Assembly: GCA_963969595.1 (NCBI GenBank)
Contig: OZ018414.1
Coordinates: 20,319,660 to 20,383,659, forward strand
Direction of reading: 5' to 3'
Source: Neckera pumila
Taxonomy: Eukaryota > Streptophyta > Bryopsida > Hypnales > Neckeraceae
Length of the DNA stretch: 64,000 nucleotides
Under the pieces are notes generated by a model. It was not told the DNA's origin. It saw nothing but the letters and a program-made list of their open reading frames with translations, and searched no databases. This document shows, piece after piece, positions 22,471-34,215 of this stretch. Position 1 is the stretch's first letter; the number at the start of each line of letters is the position of its first letter. A program made the position numbers and the translations under genes.

Positions 22471-24704
22471 TATACTAGATCATCGTGAGCCAAGCTCAAA
22501 TGTCAGTTGCTCAACAGGATTTGCAAACCCAGTGTCGTTGGATAGATCTTCAGGAACCCTGTCTACAGAATCACTTTGTGGCCTTGTCCCATCCAAACAT
22601 GCCTAATGACTGTTTCTGTCCTTAACCCCAAAGCGACATGGCATTTCCTTCTCCAGCATGTACTACTGTATGGTGCTCGTTGTGTGTATTTTTTTGGGTT
22701 AGAATCTGGGTACTTTAGGGCAGATCCAACCGTACAGAACTAGACTAAACTAGTATACTGAATACCGGGTAATTTTGGGACCGTTCATTCTCGGATTTGG
22801 GTTGCTTTTATTTGATGCAGAAAGCAATCACCTTCGCGGAAATCTTGGGTGAAATGGTGTTTTGGTTCCTTTGAGGGGGGGGGTAGAGCTCGCAAACATG
22901 CAAGTCTGCTTGGCACCCCAACTAACGAAATCAAGGTGCTCACATACAGTATGCCCTCCACTTGAAAAAACAGCAATCAAGCAAAAACACTGCCGTACTT
23001 GAAGGAGTTTATAGGGGTACCTCCGGCAGTACAATAAATATCACTGTCTTTCAGAAATTCGGCTGAAAAAACAAAAGTCTGATTCAAAAGATCCGACCGG
23101 CTGATCATAAGAAGAACTATGGTTGGAAGAATCGAAAAAAATTGGGTGCAAATTGGCACCCTAAACCCTGAACCCGGAATTTTATGCCAAAGACAGGCGC
23201 CGCAACAACGTCTAAAATTGCAAATATGCACAATAAATGGAGGATGTTTCCAAATGTGCTCGAAGTTGTTCCTTTCGATAGATCTTACGCAACCCTACAA
23301 AAAATGTTTTGGTCGTTTTTGGATCTGAATGTGCAAACTACATGTTCTGGACTGTTGAAAAGGGTCGAGGACAGAATGTGTCCCCGATGTCTCTTTAGGG
23401 TTAATGATGTTCTAGAGTTAAGGCTTGTCTCCAAGAACTCTCCAATACTAGATTACCTAGTTTTCTAATGAATTAGATGTTCCTTGCATAATAAAGATGT
23501 TGTGTTACTTCCATGATGTATCTACATCATGGGATAAGTGCAAATTTTTTTAACTTGGCGTTAACTCCCAAATGCCCAAGCCTTTCCAAGTGTGTTTTAA
23601 CTAAGAAAAAAGAGCATGGGCTTATAGTTATCTCCAAAGAAGCAAATTATTTTTTTTCTAGAATCTAACCGTACAAATGTTTAAAAAGCTTGCAAGCTTA
23701 TTAGTACGCATACTAATTTTGAGTGCAAAATTGCATAGAAGTTGTGAGATTATAGCAAGAGAAATGAGCATATTCTATTTTTAATATGCTGCCCCAAAAA
23801 TGTTTCAAAAATTTGCATACAAAAGTTTTTAGGATTGGAGGTGAAATGAACAACTACGAGTAGTGTTAGCACACTAAAATGCACTTTCCAAATTTTAATT
23901 TCACATGAAAAGCTGTCAAATTCATTACGCAATTCACCTTGCAATTGTTGAAATGCAATTTTTAATAGAACTAGAAGTTGCAAATAACTCTAAATTAACA
24001 TTTGCATGTTTAATTCTTCAATGGTGAAAATCATGAAATACTTTATTCTTTTCAATGGGACCATTTTCAAATGGACAAGTACAATTTTTAAGATCTCAAA
24101 TCAAGTGAACTGTTAAGCTTTGCTCAAAGCCGGAAAATCAAATAAAGTTCTCAAGTTTTATACTTCCATTACTGGTACATATATGCCTTTGAGGACCTCT
24201 CAAAAATCAAATATTTATCTTTTTCAATGAAAATAAAAGCTTTCAATAGATAACCTTCAATACTACCTGTAAAAAAGTCTAAAATAACCAAAGGAAAATA
24301 ATATCTACACCAAAACAAGCCTAAAATTTTGGAACAACCATATATAGTCGATTGGGCAGTTAAAGGTTTGCTTAATCCTGAAAGGATGTTGAAGATTAAA
24401 TGCAGCTTTTGGATGGTCAAACAATTTTTATAGAGGAGTAGATTATCTTCATTCAATTTTGTGAGCAAATTCATTGATGGTATATCCACAACATAGAATT
24501 TAATTCAAGACATATAAATTATTTTTTATTCTTGTATGCAATACTCTATAAAAAAAAAATAGTATACTTACATAATGTATTTCAATACTTTGAGTTTTTC
24601 TTCCTTTAAACCCTTAATTTTGACATTTAACATATTTGACATTCAAAAATTGTTGAAGCATATGAAGTGTAGTTTCTACTTCCCTTGAAATTTTGAAAAA
24701 ATCC
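22471..24704. other. Intergenic DNA, no gene supported
   Basis: Short overlapping open frames between 22785 and 23468 lack domains and are not conserved in composition. A TTAACTCCCAAATGCCC string near 23568 resembles a TTAA-type element end. Otherwise I see only AT-rich DNA. Confidence 0.4.
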
Positions 24705-25819
24705 TTAACTCCTAACAGCCCATTGTCCCTTTGGGGGAAAACTAGGATTTTAGGCAAGTATCTACGAGTTGAATTTTTGTCGTGATTTTTCGAAATTTTT
24801 TTTGAAGATAGAAAAACTGCTAAGCTTTGTGGGAATATACTTTTTTTTTTCAATCAGTGCCTAGGAAAAAAAGTTATGCTCAAATAAGCTCAAAACAACC
24901 TTCGTGAGGCAGCAAAAAAAATTTGCAAACTTTTTTTTTTTGTAATTTTTTTTTCTTATAGATGATGTTTCTGTATATCTGGGAAGCTTTGATTCATTTC
25001 ATTTGTATTTTTTATGAGAATGTTATGGACAATCTTGTTTTTCGGGCACTTAGAACATCTTCCTGAAAATAATAACTTGTAGGATCCATTTGTGAATGCA
25101 GATTTTTACAATTTTTTAGAAAAAAACTTCTACGAGGTTTATTTTTTTTGCTAGAACAATCTCACCATTGGAACTAGTGCTTTTAAATTCCATATAAAGG
25201 ATATTAATATTTTAGATTTTCCTTTGATCTCGGACCTACTTCTACAGTAGTTCTCTTAGAGAAGTTATGCACTAAGAGATTATGCACTAAGAGAGGTTTA
25301 TGCAGTAAGAGAGGTTCTGTCAAAACTTTGGCTAACGTGGCCTCTCACTATGGGGCCTCCAACTACTGTTCACAAATATCACAACCTCTCTTAGTGCATA
25401 TATGCACTAAGACAGTATTACTAAGAGAGGTTCTATTGTATTTAGCAGTTTTTTTAATAATGAAAATTGAGTTTTTTTTAATTTCTTTTTTGCTAGATTC
25501 TCAACTCAATTCTCTACTATAAAGATTTAAGGCTCAAAACTTTGTAGTGCAAAAATTCTAAGTTAAAAATGTTCAAAGTCAAAAAATCCAGTCCCACAAT
25601 GTGTTGAAAAACTTGTTTTTTACTTTAAACGCAAATATCTTGCAATCTGTGTGGTCAAAAACTCTGAAATTTTTTCTACACATTCTTATACTAGTTAGGG
25701 ATAAGATATTATGGTTAGATGTGCAAGAAGAAAATTTTCAAATTGTTTTTACTCTTTGCTATAGAAATGGCAGTTTTGAGTGTTTTTGGCAAAAAAAGGC
25801 CTTAGGCCTTTAGGAATTA
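24705..25819 (-). mobile_element. TTAA-flanked element family, copy with nested MITE
   Basis: It starts TTAACTCCTAACAGCCCATT and ends GGCCTTAGGCCTTTAGGAAT then TAA, so both ends carry TTAA and inverted CCTAA-type termini. It is in reverse orientation relative to the copy at 30877-31808. Shared interior landmarks include CAATCTTGTTTTTCGGGCA and TTGAGTGTTTTTGGC. It is longer than its sisters (1115 bp) because another element is inserted at 25243-25440. No transposase frame is visible. Confidence 0.7.
25243..25440. mobile_element. pogo/Emigrant-like MITE nested in a TTAA element, TA duplication
   Basis: It begins TA-CAGTAGTTCTCTTAG and ends CTAAGAGAGGTTCTATTG-TA. The right end in reverse complement is CAATAGAACCTCTCTTA, which resembles Emigrant-type ends (CAGTARAACCTCTAT...). 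The interior repeats TTATGCACTAAGAGA several times. Sister elements near 31265 (reverse complement) and 48220 read CTTCTA-CTTAAC and TTTCTA-TTTAAC without the insert. They serve as paralogous empty sites and show a TA target duplication. Confidence 0.75.
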
Positions 25820-26342
25820 ACTAAGTATTTAATTCAAGCTTGAAGTTGAAGATCTATAAATACATTTCTAAAGAGAGTTTGATACCAAAAAAATCTCTAA
25901 ACTATAATGTTCTATACTACAATGTATTCCTATTCTGAAATTTCCAAATTTATTAAACACGTTTTATATTTGATATTTGATTGACATCTTCACTATGTCT
26001 TCAAAATTTTATAATCATTTGAATTTTGTGTCATGAGAACTTTACGATTAAACTATATGTCATAAAGATATAAAGATCTTCACTCACAAATAATAGTAAA
26101 GTAGAAGATGCATAATGATAGATTTTGAGGCTTGACTTCACAATCATGGACTCCATCCTTTTCAAAATGCTGATTGAATTTGATATCAAAACTTCATGGA
26201 CACGGTACTGAACTTGAATTGAATTCAAGTTTCAATACGTTTGTTCCTTTTATTTGCATTTGGACTAATTTAAAATAATTTCAACGTATACAAAGATGCA
26301 ACATAATTTTTTTAAAGCAGATTCAAAAGAAATAGCTAACTG
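25820..26342. other. AT-rich intergenic DNA
   Basis: No gene, RNA or clear repeat boundary is seen in this stretch. Confidence 0.35.
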
Positions 26343-26932
26343 CACATCATCACAAAGTTTAGAACCTGTATTTTGTCAACAATTATCATGTGGTTCTTGT
26401 TGTTTCATGGGTTTGCATGTTAATATACAATTCAGTGCATCATTGCAATGCATTACATTAGAGGAGATCATTTCAGGGCTGTTTCCAATGGTGGAAACAA
26501 CATACAACTGTCAGAAAAAAAATATTATTATAAAAAATAAATAAATTGTTAAAATGTTAAAAAAATGTCAAAAAATTAAAAAATTTTAAATTTTAAAAAG
26601 TTTGACATGGCAGTTGCTCAGCCACGTTAGACTAGCCATTTGGCAGCATCCCAGCATTCCCGCAAAATTCCCACAGTCCGGGAACTCCCAGTCATTTAGA
26701 GGCCCAAATCTTCTCTAATGCTTTACAATTTATTCACGAATTTATTGCATCGTTACGATGCATTACTTTCAGTTGCAAACAACGCATTATAACGTGCGAT
26801 AAATTGTAAAGTAATGCATCGCAATGATGCGCTAAATTGTATATTAACGTATATTAATGTGCGAACCTATGAAACAACAAGAACCACATGATAACTAATA
26901 ACAGACAGCAAGTTCTAAACTTTGTGATGATA
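26343..26932. mobile_element. Long-inverted-repeat element interrupted by MITE D
   Basis: The left arm (26343-26456) contains CATCATCACAAAGTTTAGAA, ATCATGTGGTTCTTGTTGTT and GCATCATTGCAATGCATTAC. The right arm (26811-26932) carries the same strings inverted. A related single arm at about 56588-56760 reads through without the nested insert. The arms are about 115 bp with moderate divergence, which fits a foldback or long-TIR DNA element. The region is non-coding. Confidence 0.65.
26456..26720. mobile_element. MITE family D, copy 2 (nested)
   Basis: It begins CATTAGAGGAGATCATTTCA and ends CCAAATCTTCTCTAATG. It matches the ends of the copy at 16205-16479. It interrupts a GCAATGCATTACTTTACA-type sequence that is continuous near 56727-56745, giving a paralogous empty site. 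Confidence 0.65.
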
Positions 26933-26933
26933 G

Positions 26934-27095
26934 CATTCAATGTAGCATTGGTTGGCACTACCTTGGCTCTACAGTGGAGGGTGTAGAATATTCTACAGCC
27001 AACAATCTTCATGCGGGCATGAAGATTGTTGGATGTGGAATATTCTACACCCTCCACTGTAGAGTCAAGGTAGTGCCAACCAATGCTATTGAATG
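26934..27095. repeat. Near-perfect 80-bp-arm hairpin
   Basis: The left arm (26934-27014) and right arm (27017-27095) are reverse complements, with only three mismatches and one 2-nt indel, around a 2-bp centre (ATGC-GG-GCAT). Identical core strings in both arms include GCATTGGTTGGCACTACCTT and CTACAGTGGAGGGTGTAGAA. It could be a snap-back MITE or the template of a small-RNA precursor. Partially similar motifs occur near 21800-21930 and 57220, which favours a repeat. Confidence 0.8.
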
Positions 27096-28400
27096 TTGTG
27101 CAAGCTACTTCTAGAGTGCAATACAAATGTTTTTATTTTGAGCTACAATTTTTTAAAATTCTTGAGTAAATTTTGAAATTCTTCATTTTGAAATCCCAAT
27201 GGTGAGATTGCGTTGTTGATATGCACTTAACCTCTTGGGATTTTTTTTCATTATTTTGAGGCAGTGTATATAGTTATATAGAATAGAGCGGTGAAGCTAT
27301 TTACATCCACTAGCATGGATGAAATATGCAAAATGCAAATGGGATCACATGTATTCATCCAAAAGTTTGTAAAGTCATCAATAATAGAGCAATATTGTCT
27401 TTCAATTAAGTAGCAATGGAGCGATTTCATCTACTAAAAATTGCATAATTTATTGCTAAATATTCCTTCGAAAAAGTTGTATAGCTTTGAGTGATAAATC
27501 GCCCTCCAAAACCAACTAATGCCATACTCTCATTTGAATACAAGGTAGAAAATCCACAAATTTCATTACAAATATATAATACACTATATAGTAGAGTAGT
27601 ATGCACTAGCCAAGTCTATAGATGGCAAAGGAAGTACCGTAGAGTGTAATTTGATTGAATAGGTCTTCAAAATAATACTAATGTTCATCCAAGAATTGAA
27701 AGCAGTTTTCAATTCAATAATTTCAAATACGGAAAAAGTATATTCCTACAACCCCATATGGGTTGCCCAAACTTTTAGGGGTTAGCCACTAATGGGTTTA
27801 GAGGGCCAATGGAGTCCTTGGAAAGTTTAGAAACGCCAAAATGCACAAGTAAAACAATTATATTAAGATTTTGTGCAAATTATGAATATCTTAAGCAAGG
27901 TGATGATGCAAATTGTCTAATTTTTTATAAAATAAAAGAAGACTTATATGTATTTTATAATCCACTATAATGGTACACTAGGAACTTTATAATAGAATAT
28001 TGTGCAAATTGGTACAATTGGTAAGCTTAGAAAACTACTCTAGAATCCAATACAATTGCAAAATCTACTCACACATTATACATATTGTATGTTCTCTAGG
28101 GACAATGAATGCCAATCTAAAGGGAATGAAAGACACACTTCAAAAATAATATATCTTTACACGTATTGAAGGTTGTTATTTGCAAATAACATCACTACAT
28201 GTGTATGCACAAATCTTTCTACCAAATGAATACAAAACAAATTTACCTTGCTTTCAAAAAAATTGTTGTATAAACTTCTTTTAGGAATTTAATGAAATGG
28301 ATGGTATAAAATTGTTATTGCAACAATATTCTTGACTCACATGTCAATGTGTACAAAAAAGCATCATCTAATTTCGAGCTTCCCTTCATTGTCACCCCTA
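27096..28400. other. AT-rich intergenic DNA
   Basis: No gene is supported. A solitary CCCAAACTTTTAGGGGTTAG near 27768-27787 resembles a degraded end of the TTAA element family. Confidence 0.35.
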
Positions 28401-28985
28401 TTAACCCCTAAAGTCCCACTGTCCCTACAGGGGACAAAATGGATTTTGGGCAGGTTCCTATGAGCTCAATTTTTAATGAAACTTTTTGAAACTTTCCCAT
28501 AAGATAGAAAAACTTATTAGCTTTTGGTGAATGTAATTTTTATTTCAATCGGTGCCCGGGAGCAAAAGTTATGCCCAAATAAGTTCAAAACAGGGGAGAA
28601 GGGGCAGCAAAAAAATTTTGCAAAAAATTTAATTTAATATTTTTAATTTTTTTCCTTATAGATTATATTTTTGCCTATTTGGGAAGCTTTGATTCATTTC
28701 ATTTGGACTTTTTATGAGAAAGTTATGGACAATCTTGTTTTTCGGGCAATGAGAGCATCTTCTTGAAAAAAACTTTTTCTTTCACTTTGAATGCTGATAT
28801 CTTTCAATCCATATGGTCAAACATCACAAAATTTTTACTACATGATCTGTAAAAAGTGTAGTATAAGATCCTACGGTTATTTTCTAAAAAAAAATATTTT
28901 TTCTCATCTTTTAGATGAACGCAACAAAAGTAGCAGTTTTGAGTGATTTTTGACAGAAAAATGGCCTTGGGACTTTAGGGGTTAA
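28401..28985 (-). mobile_element. TTAA-flanked element, internally deleted copy
   Basis: It starts TTAACCCCTAAAGTCCCACT and ends GGACTTTAGGGGTTAA, so both ends show TTAA plus CCCCTAAAG inverted termini. The subterminal palindrome reads CTGTCCCTACAGGGGACA. It is 585 bp long and lacks an internal part present in the 932-bp copy at 30877. Orientation is opposite to that copy. Confidence 0.8.
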
Positions 28986-30876
28986 GTTAGAGTATACAAG
29001 AAATTTCACCAATCTTTTCCACCAATTCTAAGCATTTAATATCTTCCAGATAATGCCTCCCACAATCAATTAAAAAAACACAAGTTCTACATAGCACGAG
29101 CTCCCATACTTTTTTAATTCACAAAAAATTTCAAACCATCTTGATCTTCCTTCTCAACTCAAATATAGCTTTGTATTCAAAATCACACCTACATTTGGGT
29201 TCACTAGGATTTGCCAATGTGCACAAATTCATCACATAATCCCATGGACATGCGGCCATAGAGCAAATAAGGTATATATGTACATTTACAATCAACACTA
29301 TCCAAAATATGGCACCTACATTTGGACCATATACCGACACAAAAAAATTAATATTGATTACATTAGAAGAACAACATCAAAACATAAGAGCCCACTTGAG
29401 TCTAATATTGTTGTCTCATACATCTATAAGTTGAACTTTGAAAATTCATAACTTGTTCATATAGTGTCTAAATAATTTACGCCCAAGTGTTCAAAACCCT
29501 CTTCTAGTTGCTAAAGAAATCCAACAAAATGTTTTACATTTAATAACTATGCTGAATTGTAATGAGTGATGATTATAGATGCGCATACCTTATGGTTAGA
29601 TTTTGGGATACTTCTTTTCTATGATACAAATAATTTTAAATGATTTTCACATCCAAATGCCTTGATGTTGGCCACGGTGTGAAACATATTTTATCCCTTG
29701 CAAAGGAACATCCACAATTTCCTACAATTAATTAACCAACCCCGCAAATCTAAATAAATAAATAAAACACCTAATTTGTCCACACACACCAAAAAACAAA
29801 ACAAAAAATGCTTTGATTTGATATATATATGGAAATATATAGTATGACATATGGAATTTAGATTTATTATATCAATATTAACATAGCACAATGTAATGTA
29901 TATATATGGGGATATGGGATATGATAATATATGGAGTACAAATTTGGCAAATGGATCATTGATACGATACGGAATATGGATACATGTACATGATACAAAA
30001 TATAGTTGTTAATCCTATATTGATTGTAATCTAGCATATTTAGAAAAAATTAAATTATTCACTCACTCATTAAGCAAGGACTATTTTTTGAACTAATTTT
30101 TTCTAAAACGCAAATGCAAATTTTTTTGGAGGGTATTTGGCAAGATATTTTTCCTTTTTCAATAGAGGAAATCACAAAATGCTACCAAATCTTGAGACAA
30201 TTTTGCTTTATTATGGATGAATGTACACACTTTTGGATGATGAAATAAATTTTCATCCATATATCAAAGGTTTCATCCATTTTCATATTTGTAAATAGCT
30301 TCATCATTCCAATGAAATTGCTATCTCCACTAAATAAAACAATGAAAAAAACCTACTATGAGTGAGTGCAGTGATTCACTTACTATCCCCCCCACACCAT
30401 ATTACGAAGTTGCTAAGGTGTAAGCACCCACATTACAGGAAATCTAGACCCTACGGAGGGTTGTTTGACTTTTGGCAAATGTGCAATTACGGAGGGGAAA
30501 TAAATAATTTTAAAAAAAATTAATTAATTTTAAATTTTTTTAAATTTTTAATTTTTTTTCCCAATTTTTTTTTAACGGAAGTCCAACAGGGCACACCCGC
30601 TGACTGCTCACCTTACAAATTTCTAACTACTTTTTGGGCAAATATATTCTTTTATTGTACATTGTCATAAATGCTTGGAGGCCCTCCCGTGGGCTGAAAT
30701 TTTCTCTAATGTTACCGCAACTACCACCCCATCGGCAATCAATAGGATGTCTGAAATTAGGAGAATTTGGGACTAATTTCCAACCATTATTTCTTGGTTT
30801 CCAACCATCAATTCCTCTATTCTTGTTACAACACATATCCTTGGTTTGGAGTGCCAAATAAACAAGAAGTAGTCTC
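28986..30876. other. AT-rich intergenic DNA with degenerate ATATGGA repeats
   Basis: Between about 29820 and 30005 a loose repeat of ATATGGANATATG-type units occurs. At about 30690-30715 a GTGGGCTGAAATTTTCTCTA then ATG string resembles one end of MITE family D. No gene is supported. Confidence 0.4.
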
Positions 30877-31808
30877 TTAACCCCTAAAGGCCCAAGGCCT
30901 TTTTTCTACCAAAAAACACCCAAAACTGCCATTTTTAGCAAAGAGTGAAAAAAAAATTAAAAATGCTTTTTTTGCACATCTAACCATAGGATCTTAAACC
31001 TAACTAGTATGAGAATGTGTGGAAATTTTTTTTGAAACCCTCCGTAGGGTCTAGATTGCAAGATATCTACGTTTAAAGTGAAAAAAACAAATTTTTCAAC
31101 ACATTGTGGGACTGGATTTTTTGACTTTGAACATTTTTAACTTAAAATTTTTACACTACAGAGTTTTGAGCTTCAATTGTTTATAGTGAAGAATTTGAGT
31201 TGACAATCTACCAAAAAAAAATCCAAAAAAACTTAGTTTTCTTTATTGAAAAAATTGTTAAGTAGAAGTAGGTACGAGATAGAAGGAAAATCTAAAATTT
31301 TAATATATTTAAGATGGAATTAAAATTCACTAATCCCAATGGCCAGATTGTTCTAGCAAGTAAACTTAACCATGCAAAAAAAAAATTTGAAAAATTTGAA
31401 AAACTGCATTCAAAAATGAATCCTACAAGTGTTTTTTTTCCAGAAAGATGCTCTAACTGCCCGAAAAACAAGAATGTCCATAACTTTCTCATAACAAATC
31501 CAAATGAAACAAATCAAAGCATTTTAGATAGACAAAAATATAATCTATGAGAAAAAAATACTAAAAAATAAAAAAAAATAAAAAAATGCAAATTGTTTTT
31601 GCTGCCTGCCGTCCCCTGTTTTGAGTTTATTTGGTCAGAACTTTTGTTCCTATGCATTGATTGTGAAAAAAATTATATTCCCATGAAGCTAATCAGTTTT
31701 TCTACCTCTCAAAAAAGTTTCAAAAAATCAGGAGAAAATTTCAACCCGTAGGTACCTACCCGAAAACACATTTGTCCCTTGAAGGGACAACGGGCTTTTA
31801 GGGGTTAA
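30877..31808 (+). mobile_element. TTAA-flanked element family, reference copy (piggyBac-like ends)
   Basis: The element runs from TTAACCCCTAAAGGCCCAAG to CGGGCTTTTAGGGGTTAA, 932 bp including both TTAA. The termini are inverted (CCCCTAAA/TTTAGGGG), and a palindrome, TTTGTCCCTTGAAGGGACAA, lies just inside the right end. No frame longer than about 80 codons occurs, so it is non-autonomous. TTAA duplication with CCC/GGG-type termini is the hallmark of piggyBac elements. Assignment to that superfamily is inference because no transposase is visible. Confidence 0.75.
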
Positions 31809-31996
31809 ATGAGCAGTTTTAGAACAGTGTAGACATTAGACATGGACCTAGACCAACTTTTGGCTTTCAAAATTTATAGTAATTTCAAGTCAAGCAATAA
31901 AATTACCAAAATTTTGCAAACCCCATCATTTCTATCTTTTCACATTGGAAAATATTTCCTTTGCCATAAATTACTCCTAATTATGTCCATAATTGC

Positions 31997-32890
31997 TTAA
32001 CCTCAGCTTAAAGGCCCAAGGCCTTTTTTCTGCCCAAAAACATCCAAAACTGCCATTTTTATAGTAAAGAGTAAGAAAAATTTCAAAATGTTTTCTTTTC
32101 ACATCTAACCATAGGATCTTACACCTAACTAGTATAAAAAATGTGTGGAAAAAACTTCAAAATTTTTGACTGCACAGATTGCAAGATATCTGTGTTTAAA
32201 ATACAAAAAACAATTTTTTCAGCACATTGTGGGATTCAATTTTTTGAATTTGAACAATTTTTGGTTTAAATCTTTGCACTACACTGTGTTGAGCTTTAGA
32301 TGTTTATAGTGGAGAATTGAGTTGAGAATCTAGCGGAAAAAAAACTTAATTTTCATTATTAAGTAGAAACAGGTATGAGATACAAGGAAAATAAAAAATA
32401 TTAATAACTTTTATATGGAATTAAAAAGCACTAATCCCAATGGTGAGATTGTTTTAGCAAAAAGACTAATCCTTGTGGAACTTTTTTTTTTAAAAGTTGT
32501 AAAAATTGCATTCAGAAATGAATCCTACAAGTTAATTTTTTTCAAAAAGATGCTTTAAGTGCCAAAAAACAAGAATGTCCAAAACTTTCTCATAAAAAAA
32601 ATCCAAATTAAATGAATCAAAGCTTTCTATAGTCCAAAAAAAAATCTGTAGAAAAAAAACTGCAAAAAAAAAAAAAAAAAAAATTGCAAGTTTTTTTTTG
32701 TTGCCCCCTTTCTCCAATTTTGAGCTTATTTGGACATAACATTTTTTCTCGGACACTAATTGAAAAAAAATATATGTTCTCATCAAGCTTAGTAGTTTTT
32801 CTATCTTCAAAAAAAATTTCGAAAAATCACGTCAAAAATTCAGCCCGTCCCATTTGTCTCCCAAAGGAACAATTGGCTTTTAGGGGTTAA
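31997..32890 (+). mobile_element. TTAA-flanked element, copy
   Basis: It starts TTAACCTCAGCTTAAAGGCC and ends TTGGCTTTTAGGGGTTAA. It is about 894 bp, in the same orientation as the copy 189 bp upstream, and colinear with it through the AACCATAGGATCTTA and CCAATGG landmarks. The left end is mutated. An A21-type run lies near 32660-32690. Confidence 0.7.
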
Positions 32891-32915
32891 GTGGTTGGTT
32901 ATAGGTGCCTTCACT

Positions 32916-33551
32916 ATAGCCCCTAAATGCCCAAGGCCTTTATTGAGCTTCTTGGAATTTGCTTTAAATTGAACAAAGAAACAACATTTTGTTAAGTTTG
33001 ATAAGTTTTTTTGAATTGTAACCATACAAATTCAAACTAGACATGTTTAAAGATTAAATGGAAATAGAAAACACAACAATATCAATTATGGATTGAAAGA
33101 TTGAAATGTTTGATCATGAAGGTGTCAAATTTGTTAGAGTGATTTGAAGTCTTTCAATCCTCTTTTCACATGTCAAATCTAAAAAGTTGGTCACCAAATA
33201 ATATGAGCTTAAAGGATAAAATTAACAACTTTTCAAATTCTACTCTACAATTCATTTATATGAATTCCTAATGTGATTTTTTCTCCACAAACTAATGTAG
33301 TGTCATTTGAGGCTCATTTCAAGAGCCCTCAACACTAAAAAAATTCAAGATTTGCAGTCAACACCCTTACACAAAATCTTGAATAAAAAACTTGTAATCA
33401 TTCATTTTCAAAATTGGATTTTGATGCCAAAATTAGACTTCAAAAAAAAAAATTCAAATATATAAAATGCTAAAAATAGTAATTAGGTAAGATTTATTTA
33501 ACTTCAAAGTATTGTCACCAAAGTTTGGTGCCTTAGGCATTTAGGGGTTAA
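32916..33551 (+). mobile_element. Second TTAA-type element (family F)
   Basis: The left end reads TAGCCCCTAAATGCCCAAGG. The right end in reverse complement reads TTAACCCCTAAATGCCTAAG. They are good inverted repeats, but the interior differs from the 932-bp family. It is about 636 bp and non-coding. Related 3' sequence precedes the terminus at 786-797. Confidence 0.6.
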
Positions 33552-34215
33552 TTTGGGACAAGTATTCTATACGCATAGTTTAAAGTTCAACATCTAACAT
33601 GCTACCAAAATAGTTTATTTTTTGTAGTATGACAATTTGGCAACTTGATTTGGATATTTTGTCTTTCAGCACTTTTTTTTGTAATTTTTGGACACTCCTA
33701 ATTCTGTATTTGATTTTTTCTACTCATATATAAATGTGTGTGTTTTTCTAAATTTTCTCAAGAATAATTTTTGGATATTTAGAATTAGCAACAATGAATT
33801 TTTCTTTAGACTTTTAGAAATAGTTTTTACAATTTTACAATTTTAGACACGATTCAAAATTTCCCTACTTAAAAGAGCCATCATGACCACGATTACATTC
33901 TCGCTCTGTAGACTATTATCTTTTCGCTCAACAAGAGAGTAATGGTCATTAATTATAGCACGTATCTTGATGTAGTTGTGGCACATTATGATTGGCTACA
34001 ACATCATCCATATTGCAACGAGCCCTTGGTTGGAAATAGGAAGGTCTACTATATAATGAGTATAGGTCGAATACAATCTTCAACCAAAAAATTCATAGTA
34101 ATTATGTTTTGAGAAATTAAAATATGAAAAATTATGGGAACCTTTTTAATTTAATTTCTACACATGAAAAAATTCCTCCCTTGAAGAACCCCACCCTGCA
34201 GATATGTGTAATTGC

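Noticed and set aside
30881..30888. CCCTAAA as interstitial telomere repeat
   Set aside because: Single CCCCTAAA units sit at element ends and are never tandem, so they belong to the terminal inverted repeats.
30877..31808. Helitron interpretation of the TTAA family
   Set aside because: Helitrons lack terminal inverted repeats and start with TC and end with CTRR. These elements have inverted ends and TTAA on both sides.
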